Of a stretch of DNA of 64,000 nt, positions 39,671-49,454 are shown piece by piece. Location: contig CAZWSX010000016.1 of NCBI GenBank assembly GCA_964636985.1, forward strand, positions 62,001-126,000. Reading direction: 5' to 3'. The notes beneath the pieces are model-generated. The model ran no database searches, was not told where the DNA came from, and saw nothing but the letters and a program-made list of their open reading frames with translations. The position numbers and the translations under genes were made by a program. This DNA comes from CAZWSX01 sp964636985 (GTDB lineage Bacteria; Planctomycetota; Planctomycetia; Pirellulales; Pirellulaceae). Numbering within the stretch: the first letter of the stretch is position 1; each line of letters begins with the position of its first letter.

Positions 39671-41538
39671 TGGGCACTCCGCATCAATTCGCGTGTGATG
39701 TCCAGCACTTCCGTTTCGCGCTTGCTCAGTTTTTCGAGCGAGTCGGTCAGTTCTTTGGTGTTCGATTGGCCCACGGGATCGTCGGGCTGCGCGAGCAGCT
39801 TGGCATACCGCTGCGTCCGCGTATTCACGCGCATTTGCAGCGTTCGAATCATTTTCAATTCGGCGATCTTGCTGACGAGCGGCGGTTCTCCCTCGCCTTG
39901 CTGTTGCTGCTGGCCTGGTTGTTGCTGCTGTTGCTGTTTTCGCTCTTGCTGTTCCTTCTTGGCCTTTTCCATCGCTGCGAGCAACTCTTGCAGGCTCGTC
40001 AGGACTTCGCCCTCGAGTTCCAGCGTAATCGCATCGAGCTTGGCTGTGGCCAATCGCTCGCCGATCGTCAGCATATCCTCGCGGACTTGCTCCATGGTGA
40101 GAGGGAACGCCGTCGACGAACCTTCTTCCTGGAGCACCTGCACGGCTCGTTCTGCTTCGATCGCGATCTTGTTCTGTTCGCTGCCGAGCTTGACGATCTG
40201 GCTGTCGACCTCGCGCGACCGGGCGTCGGGCGTGATCTCGGCGAAGCGCGTCGACTGTTCGTTGACCTTGGTTTGCCGCTCAATCATTTGTTTAAGCCGG
40301 GCTTCCATGCTGGCTAGCGTTCGCTCCAGCTCTTCTTCGCGCAGTTGTCGCAAGATCCGTTCGAGTTCGGCCTTGGCCTTTTCGAGTTCGGCTTGGGCCT
40401 CGGCTTGCTCGGTTTGCGACTTCTTGCGATTGGCTTTCTCTAGCTCCTTGCGAGCCGCTTCCATTCGCTTGCGGGCCTGTTGCAGTTGGCGGCGAACGGG
40501 ATTTTGCTGTTTTTGTTTTTGCGGGTCGTCATCCGACTGTTCGCCTGAACCCTGCTCGCCCGGCATGGGGGGCATGGGTTCAGTTTTTTGCCCCGGCTGT
40601 TGTTCGCCGGGCTGTTGATTTTGATTGTTCTGCGGCTCGCCTGGTTCCTGCTTGCCTGGATTTTTCTCGTCAGGTTTTTGTTCACCTGGCTTCTGTTCCC
40701 CCGGTTTCTGTTCGGGCTTCCCTTCGTCGGGCTTCTGTTCGCCAGGTTTGTTCTCTTCGCTTGGTTTCTTTTCGCTACCGGGATTCTGCTCACCCGGCTT
40801 TTGCTCTCCAGGCTGTTTTTCGCCTGGCTTTGGCTCACTAGGTTTGTTTTCGCCCGGCTTTTTGTTCTTGTCAGGCGAATTGCCGTCGTTCTTGTCGGAC
40901 TTTTGGCCGTCAGCCCTTTCGCCGTCTGGTTTTTCACCACTCGGCTTATCACCGCTTGGTTTCTCTTCTTCGGCCAACTCCTGGTCGAGCTTTTGCGTCC
41001 GCTTGCTTAGTTCGCTCTGTTCGTCGGCCAACCGTTTAGGATCTCCGCCCGACTCGTTTTCGCCTTGCAGTGAGCGCTGCAAGCGAATCAATCGCTCGAC
41101 CTCGGCGATCTGCTCGCGGAGTTTTTCTTGCTGGCTCTTGAGCCGCTCGAAGCGGTCTTCGCTCGTCAAAAACTTGAGCAGCTCTTCCAGTTGCTTTTCG
41201 GCGATGATTTGGCGCTTGGCGGCTTCGGAGAACTTCTTCTGCCCGATCAGCTTGGAGATCTCGGCCAGATTGGCTTGGATTTGCTGTTTACGAGCGCTGC
41301 CGAGGGCTTGCTCCAGCAGCGTTGCACGGCGCGGGTTGCCTGCCTTTTCGAGGACGGAGAGTTTGAGCAACGTCGCTTCGAGCCGCGAAAAACGCTCGGC
41401 CACCGACGCTTGCGAACTGGCGGCGCTGGCGGCATTGCGTTCAAAGTCGTCGGCTGCGTGGAGTAAGGGGCAGGCTATCGACGTCACCAAAAGCAACGAA
41501 GCTGCGCGGAGCACATTGGACTTCCAACTTCGTGGCAT
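39667..41538 (-). CDS. Secreted coiled-coil protein with PGE repeats
   Basis: 623 residues from the ATG at 41538, chosen because GGAGGG lies five bases upstream and a signal peptide follows (NVLRAASLLLVTSIACPLLHA). An upstream in-frame GTG lies in the ribosome-binding sequence itself. The N-terminal third (about 25-190) and the C-terminal third (about 330-540) are charged coiled coils (QLEELLKFLTSEDRFERLKSQ; RKRMEAARKELEKANRKK). Between them is a linker with about ten PGE units in a KP/EQ background. A short Gln tract follows near 545-555. It probably forms an elongated periplasmic structure. It overlaps the next gene (ATGA). Confidence 0.7.
   Translation of the reverse strand: MPRSWKSNVLRAASLLLVTSIACPLLHAADDFERNAASAASSQASVAERFSRLEATLLKLSVLEKAGNPRRATLLEQALGSARKQQIQANLAEISKLIGQKKFSEAAKRQIIAEKQLEELLKFLTSEDRFERLKSQQEKLREQIAEVERLIRLQRSLQGENESGGDPKRLADEQSELSKRTQKLDQELAEEEKPSGDKPSGEKPDGERADGQKSDKNDGNSPDKNKKPGENKPSEPKPGEKQPGEQKPGEQNPGSEKKPSEENKPGEQKPDEGKPEQKPGEQKPGEQKPDEKNPGKQEPGEPQNNQNQQPGEQQPGQKTEPMPPMPGEQGSGEQSDDDPQKQKQQNPVRRQLQQARKRMEAARKELEKANRKKSQTEQAEAQAELEKAKAELERILRQLREEELERTLASMEARLKQMIERQTKVNEQSTRFAEITPDARSREVDSQIVKLGSEQNKIAIEAERAVQVLQEEGSSTAFPLTMEQVREDMLTIGERLATAKLDAITLELEGEVLTSLQELLAAMEKAKKEQQERKQQQQQQPGQQQQQGEGEPPLVSKIAELKMIRTLQMRVNTRTQRYAKLLAQPDDPVGQSNTKELTDSLEKLSKRETEVLDITRELMRSAQ
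40534..40962 (-). repeat. Low-complexity Lys/Pro/Gly/Glu/Gln repeat region
   Basis: Encodes about 140 residues rich in K, P, G, E and Q with about ten PGE units, e.g. KPGEQKPGEQ. Codons for the unit vary, so this is a diverged, not recently expanded, repeat. A stiff, hydrophilic spacer of this kind could span a wide periplasm or cell-wall layer. Confidence 0.75.
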
Positions 41539-41560
41539 GGCTTCCCTCCACAATCTCGCG

Positions 41561-43981
41561 CTATTTTTCCAGGTCTTCCTCGTCGCGCAACCGCTTCGTT
41601 TGGTCCGCGACCTCTTTTTGAGTTTTGATCAGGTCGCGAACCAGGTCGAGAACTTCATTGTAAGTCTCCAGGTCGAGCATTTTCTGCAGAACCTGGTCCA
41701 TATTCGCCAGTAGCTGGTTGGCCGCGACGATACTGGCCTCGCAAGCCTCCACGTCGCCGTTGGATTGCCCAGCCGGCGCGACATCGATCTTGCTCAATAG
41801 CTCCAACAGCTTCGTTTTGCACTCGGGAAAGTCGTTTGCGACGATCGTATGCAGCGGGATGGCCACCTGTTCCCGTAAGCGGCCTTCTTTGTCGCGTGTG
41901 TCGAGGCGGTTGTTGACCATTTCGGCGAACAGCAGGTCGAAGCCGTTGGCAATCCCACCCGTTTCCTGGACCGATTTGTCGATTTGCTGTGACGCCCGCT
42001 CGCACCGCAACCGCCGCAGGTCTTTTTGACGACCGGCCAACACTTCGGGCGATAGCTTTTCCTCCCCCGCTTCGGTGGCGGGCGGCGGCGTCTCGGCTGA
42101 TGCTGAGCCTCGTGCAGCGAGTTCCGCCTTCACCCGGACCAGCGAGTCGCGCATTTCGGTCAATTCTTCGACGATCTCCTCGAACCGCCGGCGGAATGTC
42201 AGTTCGCGGTTTTCCAGGACTGCCAGCAGGTCGTCGGGCGAAACCACGGTGAACTCGCGACGTTCGCTCAGCCCGATGTTGGGACCGTCGCCGATATCGC
42301 GACGGTCGATGGCTTGCGCCAATACGGTGACCTTTTGACCCGGCTTAAGCTGCCATCGCGGCGACTTCTCGGCCATCGCCAGGATGTCGAGCGGATTAGG
42401 GACGTCGAGTTGTAGCGGCGGCGATTTGCGTTCCAGGATTTCGGATTCGACCGGAATCAACTCCGGAGGTTTGTCGTCGACCGCGAGGTCAAGCCGCGCG
42501 CTCGCCAAGCCGAAGTCGTCGACCGTCTTCACGGTCACAGGCATCCGCACTTGCGGCGTGACCTGCGCTCCGATGCCCGTCAGATCGAGTTCGACCCGCG
42601 GTGGCTTGTCGGGCAAGGCCGCGACGAACACGCGATGTCGCCGGGCAGCCGAGACACCATCGGTGTCGCGGAGTGAAACTTCGATCGCCAGGTTTCGTTC
42701 GAACGACGGGAGCAAGGCAACAGCCTCAGTTTGGCTTGCCGTAAGCGACGACGGGACGATGGTTCCGCTTTCCGTATCTCGAACCACTACTTCAGCCATC
42801 GGCTTGCTGGTAATAAAACGGAGCGTGAGGGCCGACCCGGCCGGCGCTGCGTTGCCTGAGGGGAGCAGTGGAATGTCGATGCGTTCGTTCGTTTGAAAGG
42901 CCGCGCTATCGACCATGTAATCGGGCAATCGCAGATCCATGGTCGCTTGCGTGACCACGGGACTTTCGACCGCTTCCAAACGATGCGGTTCGATTCGGTA
43001 ATCGTTCCCGATGACGTGGAACCTGATACTCGTGGCGAATCGGCGGAAGGGAACGCCGGAGGTGACGTAAATCTGTTTTCCGTCGCGCGGCTTGCCGAGT
43101 CGCTTCATCACGGCGGTTCCGCGCTCGCCCGTATCCAGCCAGTAAGTCACCGTGCACTCGTTGGGGACGTACTTGCTCGTATCGGCGGCGACCTTCAGCG
43201 TAAGATCAGCACCACGCGGTGCTTTGAGCGAAGTACCCGTAAACTCCATCGCTTCCACCGGGATATCGTCATCGCCTCGGCGGATATCGATGCCCACCAC
43301 CTCGAGCTTCGTCGACCGCGGCCACGGTGTTGCTGAGAAGAACAAGAGCCGCTCGCAAGCCTTCCGCATCGTTTCCGGTTGAAAGTATGCCAGTGCCATG
43401 GCAGGTGCGATCGCACAAACCGCTAACGCCGCGACCTGAACGAGAGGGCGAAAGTCGAACAGCCGCCGCAAGTCGACTCGAACCAACCCCGCGCCGGCCT
43501 GGTCGTGAACTCGGCTCAACATCGCCTGCGCAAAACGTCCCCGCGGCTCGTCCGGTTTCAGTTCGACGGACGTGATCAGGCTATCGTGCAGATGCGGAAA
43601 TCGGCGCTCCAAGAGCAACGCCAAGCGATCGTCGGGCAACGAGACAAACAGTCTTCGCAGGCCTAATTGGTAAAGGCATGCGCCCGCGGCCACGCCGGCG
43701 ACAAAAGCCAGGAACCAGCGAGCCTCTCGCGAGAGTTCGTCGCGGCCGAACTTGACTGGCAAGTAGTCGAGGGCAAATGCCACCCAGAAGGTAATTGCCA
43801 AGGCGGCGACCGCTGCGAGCAGGGCCTGCACGATGACATAAAGACGAATCCGCCGGCGGACTCCGCCCAGGACGGACGGGATCGACCGTCGCGAACCCGC
43901 GTCAAGCGGACGGGGCGGCTCCAATCCGTCGGCACCCGCCGGAGGGCGAGTGTAAGGCGACGGCGTTGGAGCAATCGACAT
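41561..43981 (-). CDS. Large membrane protein, DUF4175-like
   Basis: 806 residues. Two N-terminal helices (VIVQALLAAVAALAITFWVAF and WFLAFVAGVAAGACLYQLGL), then LPDDRLALLLERRFPHLHDSLITSVELK, a third helix (VQVAALAVCAIAPAMALAYF), and a long soluble part with several Ig-like beta domains (about 250-530) and a helical C-terminus (about 590-800). The 'LE..FP.L.D.L.SAVEL' motif and third helix are typical of DUF4175-type proteins that occur in Bat/MoxR clusters. Probably an inner-membrane protein with a large periplasmic domain. It lies 240 bp after the VWA gene and 22 bp before the coiled-coil gene. Confidence 0.65.
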   Translation of the reverse strand: MSIAPTPSPYTRPPAGADGLEPPRPLDAGSRRSIPSVLGGVRRRIRLYVIVQALLAAVAALAITFWVAFALDYLPVKFGRDELSREARWFLAFVAGVAAGACLYQLGLRRLFVSLPDDRLALLLERRFPHLHDSLITSVELKPDEPRGRFAQAMLSRVHDQAGAGLVRVDLRRLFDFRPLVQVAALAVCAIAPAMALAYFQPETMRKACERLLFFSATPWPRSTKLEVVGIDIRRGDDDIPVEAMEFTGTSLKAPRGADLTLKVAADTSKYVPNECTVTYWLDTGERGTAVMKRLGKPRDGKQIYVTSGVPFRRFATSIRFHVIGNDYRIEPHRLEAVESPVVTQATMDLRLPDYMVDSAAFQTNERIDIPLLPSGNAAPAGSALTLRFITSKPMAEVVVRDTESGTIVPSSLTASQTEAVALLPSFERNLAIEVSLRDTDGVSAARRHRVFVAALPDKPPRVELDLTGIGAQVTPQVRMPVTVKTVDDFGLASARLDLAVDDKPPELIPVESEILERKSPPLQLDVPNPLDILAMAEKSPRWQLKPGQKVTVLAQAIDRRDIGDGPNIGLSERREFTVVSPDDLLAVLENRELTFRRRFEEIVEELTEMRDSLVRVKAELAARGSASAETPPPATEAGEEKLSPEVLAGRQKDLRRLRCERASQQIDKSVQETGGIANGFDLLFAEMVNNRLDTRDKEGRLREQVAIPLHTIVANDFPECKTKLLELLSKIDVAPAGQSNGDVEACEASIVAANQLLANMDQVLQKMLDLETYNEVLDLVRDLIKTQKEVADQTKRLRDEEDLEK

Positions 43982-44083
43982 CGAGCACTTTCCTGCGAAC
44001 TCGGGACGGGGACCGGGCTAGCATCTAAGACGATCTACAAAGCAAACACCAAGCCGGAATTCCGGTTCCATCATCAATTCTTA

Positions 44084-44089
44084 ATTATA
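44084..44089 (-). promoter_or_regulatory. Possible -10 box for the second half of the supercluster
   Basis: The minus strand reads TATAAT here, 103 bases before the DUF4175-like start codon, in an AT-rich 240-bp gap, the largest gap in the cluster. A -35 candidate TTCCAG at 18 bp matches the consensus poorly. Good as a hint that transcription can restart here, not more. Confidence 0.3.
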
Positions 44090-44220
44090 GGGCGTAATAG
44101 GGGTTTTCTGGAATTTGGATTTCCCGCTTTTTCCGGCTTATGCCCGGCGATTAGGCACATTTTGACCCCTGTTGCCCATACCCTGCGCTGCTGATTTCGT
44201 CAGCCCGACATAGGCCACCC

Positions 44221-47091
44221 TTATGCCAAACGATGCAGCCGCCGGATCAACCACTCCAGCGATAAAGCAGTAACGACCAGTGCCAATAACCACGCCATCA
44301 ATGCAAATTGGAATCGCTTATCCGACCCACCGCCCACGACCGCGGTGTCGTCTTGCGGATTCAATAACTTCCAGACCGGCTGCTGTGGGCCAGTCGCCGC
44401 ATCGGTCCCGACAAAATAGTGCCCGCCACTTTTGCGCGCCAGGTTCGTGAGCACCGCATCATTTCGCTGCGACCGTTCTGTTTCGGTACTAGGCAGCCGA
44501 GCGCGGAATTCGGCCGTGAGAAGATCCTCCAAGCCCGCTCCTGGAATTGGCAACTCGACGCGATAGTCCCCTTCGATCGTCGCCGAGACTTGCTCGGTGT
44601 AGATCCCTTGGCGGTCGTTGTCTTGCAGCTTCTTGAGTTCGATCGGCAGTCGCAAGCCATCGGGGCGAACGAGATAGGCGCCAACCTGAGGTTGCGTGAG
44701 AGGACGGAATTGCTCGTCGACGAGCGTGGCACGAATTCCCACTCGTTCGCCGAGTGTGCACCGCTGCTTATCCACCAGCAGCATGCCGCGCTTGGCATCG
44801 CGGAGGATACGTCCTTCCGAGACCCAACGCAACAGCTTGGTATAGAACTCTTCGAAGTAGGCCTCGTCGGTGGCCCGAGTTCGCCACATTTCGCCGCTCC
44901 CCAAATAAAACACGCGGCCCGAGCCAAAGAAATGGCTGGCCATGTAAATGGGAAACTCGTTGTCGGCGCGAGCCTCGGGATCGGCGAAGCGTGAGTAAAC
45001 GATGGCCCCCGGCTTGGGATCCTTCACCATGTAATAACCAAAGACGCCGCCTAGGGTCTTCCAGGTGTTTTGGCTCTTTTCCGCTTCCGTGCCCAGCCAC
45101 AGAAACTCGGCCGAGAGCCCTTCGCGCGTGAACTCGATCGGCCGGGCTTGTTCGGAACCGAATCGTCCCAGGTCGTACGCCACGCCGCTGTTAAAGAAGA
45201 TCACCGGGTAAAGTTCGCGGATCGTCTTGAGACGCCCCGTGTCGCGTTTGCCGCTCCACTCCGGCGTGTGGATGGGGCCGGCGACGACGATCAAGCCGCC
45301 CGATTGCTCGCTGACCCAGCGCTCGAGTGAAGCGATCTGCAAATCGTCGAGCCTCGACCAATCGGGGTCGAACGCGACGATGGCGTCGAACTCGAACAGT
45401 TCATTCTCCGTTTTGGGAAACTCGGTGAGAATGTGATGCCCTTCCTGAGCCGCGCCCCCCTTGGCTGTTTGCAGCAACACTGAGACTTCGGTATCGCGAT
45501 CGCGATAGAGCTGATTGCGCAGGAAGATGAAATCCCGCGCCGGGCCCCCCGCGATCAACAGCACGCGGTTCTTGCGATCGACAATCTCGACGTTGGCCGA
45601 CCGTTCGTTGTCGGTGAGGTTCGATTCGCCTGCTTGGGGGCGAATCCGCAGTCGAAATTCGTGCTTGCCCGTGAAATCCTTGCCAGGCGAGATTTCGAAC
45701 TTGATGGCGATGATCTCGCCCCCGCCTGGAAGTTCCAGCCGCCGGGCATCGTGTGCTTTTTCCGGAAGCGTGCTGGTATCGACGCCGGGTAACGTCGGCT
45801 TGGAAACCAGTTCGACATCGGCCGACACGGCCTCGCCGCCGGTTGCCTGAAAATGTCCGGTGATGGTGAACTTGTCGCCTGGGTAAACGCGGCGGGGCGC
45901 CTCGATATCAACGACGCGAAGATTGAGCGGCGCCTTATCGGTGCCAAGACCGATCGGGAAGATCGGCAGTCCCGCTTCCGATGCCGCTTGCGCCGCGAGG
46001 TCGACGTCACTTCCGGCAGTGCTGTTGCCGTCGGTGAGGACGATCACGCCAGCGGCGGTACCTCCTCGCTCGGCGACTACGGTGGCTCTCAGGGCCGCTC
46101 CCAGTCGCGTTTCAACGCCCCGTGGCGCGATGGCTTCCTGCCAATCGATGTTCTGTGTCTTGCTTTCGTTTGCTGCGGGCTTTGCCGGATTGGGAGCTGG
46201 CGTCTCGGCGGTCGCGGAAGTAGGAAACCAAGTTTGACCTGTGAGCAACTGATCGAGTTGGACGTGATCGCTCATCAGTTGACAGGCAGCAAGTGCCACA
46301 CCCCCGGCGAGCATGACCCATCCCGAATACAGCAGGAGCCAATCGCGAGGCTTGGCGGGACGGCGCTCGCCCACGGCCATCAAGAAGACATCGTCGCCAG
46401 CGGTCGCACCGAAGAACTGCCTCACGATCGCGATCAAGGCGATCAGAAACATCAGCACGCCGATGCCAAGGATTCCTGCAGCGATCAAAGCCAAGGTCTG
46501 CGCGGAGATCGCCGCCGCAGGCAGAGCGGGCTGGGTTGTTGCCCCAGGCGTTCCCGTTGCCGGTTGCGCGATGTGAACGACACCTTCCGATGTGCGCGGA
46601 AACGATGCAACCAGCACCGGACGATCGTCCTGATCGAACCGCATTACATCGACGTTGCTTTGCTTGCGAAGCTCCGTCAGCAGTGGGCCATTGGCGAACG
46701 CGTCGATCATTTCTTCCGCGCGGCTTTTGCCTCCTTTGGCATCACGAATGGCCATGCTCTGACTGGTGTCGAGCATCAGGACCACGCGCGAAGGACGCAC
46801 GGCGACGCGTTCAACTCGCCGGTCGAGTTGCAAAAACCAGACGACCAAAAACAGAAGTGTCGCGACGCGCATCAACTGCAAAAACCACGATACCGGCAGT
46901 GAAAGCTCCACCGTGTCGCGCCGATTGAGCCGCAGCGACAGGCCGATGAAGACCAGCACGGCAATGCCCGCCACGAGCCAGTGCCACGGCTCACTGAAAT
47001 CGACCATGCGTCCCACGCGATACCGCCACCGCTGGGTCTCGATGGGAGCTGATTGAGCGAGAATCGCGAATTGGGTGAGGGTGTGGATCAT
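44221..47091 (-). CDS. VWA-domain membrane protein with class-I GATase-like domain (BatB-related)
   Basis: 956 residues; ATG overlaps the BatA gene's stop. Helices at about 38-55 and 70-88 precede a VWA part with a MIDAS start LMLDTSQS (D108, S110, S112). Two more helices follow (about 200-223 and 251-273), and only then the VWA continuation GVIVLTDGNSTAGSD (D354). Later regions are beta domains (YPGDKFTITGHFQATG), a GATase-like domain with LIVVAGPIHTPEWSGK and VFYLGSGEMWRT, and a last helix at about 930-950 before IRRLHRLA. The VWA fold is thus interrupted by about 140 residues with two helices, a rare arrangement. Probably an integral membrane part of a Bat-type complex. Confidence 0.8.
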   Translation of the reverse strand: MIHTLTQFAILAQSAPIETQRWRYRVGRMVDFSEPWHWLVAGIAVLVFIGLSLRLNRRDTVELSLPVSWFLQLMRVATLLFLVVWFLQLDRRVERVAVRPSRVVLMLDTSQSMAIRDAKGGKSRAEEMIDAFANGPLLTELRKQSNVDVMRFDQDDRPVLVASFPRTSEGVVHIAQPATGTPGATTQPALPAAAISAQTLALIAAGILGIGVLMFLIALIAIVRQFFGATAGDDVFLMAVGERRPAKPRDWLLLYSGWVMLAGGVALAACQLMSDHVQLDQLLTGQTWFPTSATAETPAPNPAKPAANESKTQNIDWQEAIAPRGVETRLGAALRATVVAERGGTAAGVIVLTDGNSTAGSDVDLAAQAASEAGLPIFPIGLGTDKAPLNLRVVDIEAPRRVYPGDKFTITGHFQATGGEAVSADVELVSKPTLPGVDTSTLPEKAHDARRLELPGGGEIIAIKFEISPGKDFTGKHEFRLRIRPQAGESNLTDNERSANVEIVDRKNRVLLIAGGPARDFIFLRNQLYRDRDTEVSVLLQTAKGGAAQEGHHILTEFPKTENELFEFDAIVAFDPDWSRLDDLQIASLERWVSEQSGGLIVVAGPIHTPEWSGKRDTGRLKTIRELYPVIFFNSGVAYDLGRFGSEQARPIEFTREGLSAEFLWLGTEAEKSQNTWKTLGGVFGYYMVKDPKPGAIVYSRFADPEARADNEFPIYMASHFFGSGRVFYLGSGEMWRTRATDEAYFEEFYTKLLRWVSEGRILRDAKRGMLLVDKQRCTLGERVGIRATLVDEQFRPLTQPQVGAYLVRPDGLRLPIELKKLQDNDRQGIYTEQVSATIEGDYRVELPIPGAGLEDLLTAEFRARLPSTETERSQRNDAVLTNLARKSGGHYFVGTDAATGPQQPVWKLLNPQDDTAVVGGGSDKRFQFALMAWLLALVVTALSLEWLIRRLHRLA

Positions 47092-49409
47092 GCGGTTGCC
47101 ACCCCTCCACGCACGGCGTGGCCGCTCGTCCAGAATGCGAGAATCTGTTCCAGCGCGAGCATCGCGGCTAAAACCGCAAGCACCACGGTGCTGAAGTTCT
47201 GTCCCGATTGATCGGATAGCGTCGGTTCGATTTCGTCCGCCGCACGGACTTGGGTCAGTCCCTCGAATTTTTGTTGCAGGTCCTCCAGCGATACACGGGC
47301 CATTTCCCCTTCGTCGGCCGGAACGTTGACCGCGTATCGCATGATGTCGGGCGACCCTTCCTTGGTCAGCAAATCGGCTTCGTAGATTCCGGCCCGGTCG
47401 GTGATGCTCTCGCCGGTCGCAGGATCAAAGGTGGGGAAAAGCGATAAAGGAGCCGTCTTGTTTTCCCGCCTGGCGTTTATTTTCAATTCGATTGACGGCT
47501 TGCCTTGCATGTCGGGCGTTTTGATAAGCGACTCGGGCAAGTGCCGTGTATCGGTCCACTCGACTGCGATGGCGCCGCCCGTATGCAACGACGAAGTTGG
47601 GCTTGGCCGCTCCGCCAAAACGGATTGCGTCTTGAGAGCCACCACGACGAAACTCGGGTTCTTTGCCCAGTCGTTCCACTCGGGACCAACGGTGGTGAGA
47701 AGCGTCAACGTGCGGCCTTCGCCGACGGGCTTCTCGAGCATCAGGGGATGTCCGCCTCGTAGCGACGCCGCGACTACCAGCGGATGTTCGGGCGAAGGAG
47801 TCCAACCACGTTGCAGCGGAAAGTACTTCTCGAAGATCACGCCCGTGAGAAACGAGTTCCGGTCGCCGCGGAAGAACGAGAAGACTGGATGATCTTCGGC
47901 GATCAAGTCCGGGCCATCGTTCTCGGTTCCGGCAGGCAACGCAACCGGCGAATCGATCGGCGCCGGCAACAGGCCATTGCCTTCTAAGTACAACGCCGAA
48001 TTCACATGCGAAACTTGCGTGTTGGGACCGAACGCGAACAGCACACCGCCACCGCCCGTTGCGTATTCGGTCAGGGCTTTGACTAACGGAGACTCGAATC
48101 GCGGCACATCCAGAAGGTACACCGCAGTGAACGCCCGCAAGTCGTTGGCGGTGATGTCTTGCACACCCTCGGGGCGGCGGATTTCGGCAATGATCCCCGT
48201 GTTCGACCGTTCAAGTGGCTTAAAGGCCGCTGCCAGGTGATAGGCGTGAATCTGGTTGTCGGAGCCGTCGACAATTAACACCCGCTGGCCGGCGGGACAA
48301 TCGAGCACGCACCAGCGGCGGTTGTCGGCGGCCACCGCGTCGTCTCCGAGCGTGACTTCGACCACGTGCTTGCCGGGGACTTGGAAGAAGGTTTGCAATC
48401 GCCGCGTCACGCTTTCGCCGGGAGCGAGCGAGTCGATCACGACCGTCGGCAGGTCTTCGATGGTTGGCTCGGGGCTTTCACCGGTTCCTGGAACGGGCGA
48501 TTGCCAGATGCGAGCCTTGCATTGCACGCGGGTCGCGGCGGTAGTCCCCTGATTGCGGATGGTCACGTTCACGAAGATCGGCACGCCGGCCGCGCGTGCG
48601 CCGCCATCGGGCACCAGATCGACAATCGAAACGTTCGGCTCGACTGTTTTTCCGCACTGAACGAATTGAATCTCGCAACCCACCTGCTTGAGCTTCTGCA
48701 AAAGCTCGATGGCTTCGGCCGAGTCGCGCCAGTCTCGCTGCCGGAAGTCGGACAACAGGTAAACGATCCGCGTTTCGCGAGGGTCAGGCTCCAGGCTTTG
48801 GGCCAGCCAGCGCAGTCCGCTGACGGGCTCGAGCGAGAGTTCGGTTGGTTTCCAACTTCCGCGCAACCGGTTGAGTTTTTCCAAAGTCGTTGCGTCGAGC
48901 AAGTCGTCGACAATGTCGGCCAGGTTGCCTGCCAACTCCGCCGAGCCCGACTCGGCCGCATCGTCAGCCGCAAATCGCAGTCGAGAGAGCCGGGCCACCG
49001 TTGCCCGGTGCTCGCCCGAAAGATCCGAGGCGCGGCGCAAAAGGTCGTTCGTCAGGTTCTGTGCTACGTCGAAGACGCTCGTCCCGCCGGCGCGTTCGCT
49101 GGTCGAGAGGCTGTCGTCGATGAGGACGATATGCCGCGTGGAGGCGCCTCCAGCCAGGAACGACCACTGTTTGGGCGCCACCCACTGCGCTGCCACCAGC
49201 GCCGCGAGCGCAACCGCCGCCATTCGCGAAAGGAGCAGCAGCAATTGCTTGAGCCACAACCAATGACGCTGGCGCTTGTGACTCTTAAGCAGGAACTCCA
49301 TCGCCCCCCAGCGTACGGTGCGGTGCCGCAGCAAGTTGATCAGGTGGATCAACGCCGGCAGAGCGACCAGAGCTAAACCCCAAAGTAGGGGAGGGTAAAG
49401 GAAGGACAT
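47088..49409 (-). CDS. BatA-type membrane protein with VWA-like domain
   Basis: 773 residues. The N-terminus MSFLYPPLLWGLALVALP and the double-helix region ending near residue 78 are the BatA N-terminal membrane domain. A VWA-type segment starts HIVLIDDSLST (D98, S100, S102 of DxSxS), followed by RIVYLLSDFRQRDW. Beta domains follow (PIFVNVTIRNQGTTAAT; VVEVTLGDDAVAADN) and a GATase-like stretch (VLIVDGSDNQIHAYHLA, FTAVYLLDVPRFESPLVKAL). The last helix is at about 745-765. Both this and the next protein share one architecture. The stop overlaps the VWA gene start (ATGA). Confidence 0.8.
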   Translation of the reverse strand: MSFLYPPLLWGLALVALPALIHLINLLRHRTVRWGAMEFLLKSHKRQRHWLWLKQLLLLLSRMAAVALAALVAAQWVAPKQWSFLAGGASTRHIVLIDDSLSTSERAGGTSVFDVAQNLTNDLLRRASDLSGEHRATVARLSRLRFAADDAAESGSAELAGNLADIVDDLLDATTLEKLNRLRGSWKPTELSLEPVSGLRWLAQSLEPDPRETRIVYLLSDFRQRDWRDSAEAIELLQKLKQVGCEIQFVQCGKTVEPNVSIVDLVPDGGARAAGVPIFVNVTIRNQGTTAATRVQCKARIWQSPVPGTGESPEPTIEDLPTVVIDSLAPGESVTRRLQTFFQVPGKHVVEVTLGDDAVAADNRRWCVLDCPAGQRVLIVDGSDNQIHAYHLAAAFKPLERSNTGIIAEIRRPEGVQDITANDLRAFTAVYLLDVPRFESPLVKALTEYATGGGGVLFAFGPNTQVSHVNSALYLEGNGLLPAPIDSPVALPAGTENDGPDLIAEDHPVFSFFRGDRNSFLTGVIFEKYFPLQRGWTPSPEHPLVVAASLRGGHPLMLEKPVGEGRTLTLLTTVGPEWNDWAKNPSFVVVALKTQSVLAERPSPTSSLHTGGAIAVEWTDTRHLPESLIKTPDMQGKPSIELKINARRENKTAPLSLFPTFDPATGESITDRAGIYEADLLTKEGSPDIMRYAVNVPADEGEMARVSLEDLQQKFEGLTQVRAADEIEPTLSDQSGQNFSTVVLAVLAAMLALEQILAFWTSGHAVRGGVATA

Positions 49410-49454
49410 GACCGGCTACAAAAGCAACTTTGGGGAAGGGGAGGGTGGGGGACA

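Noticed and set aside
40625..41713. Plus-strand frame of about 360 residues, rich in Cys, Ser, Gly and Phe
   Set aside because: It is the reverse complement of the PGE repeat region; repetitiveness comes from the real minus-strand gene.
45853..46902. Plus-strand frame of about 350 residues opposite the VWA gene
   Set aside because: Antisense shadow with Arg/His-rich composition and no start signal.
48366..49376. Plus-strand frame of over 330 residues opposite the BatA gene
   Set aside because: Antisense shadow; the minus-strand gene has clear BatA and VWA motifs and coupled neighbours.
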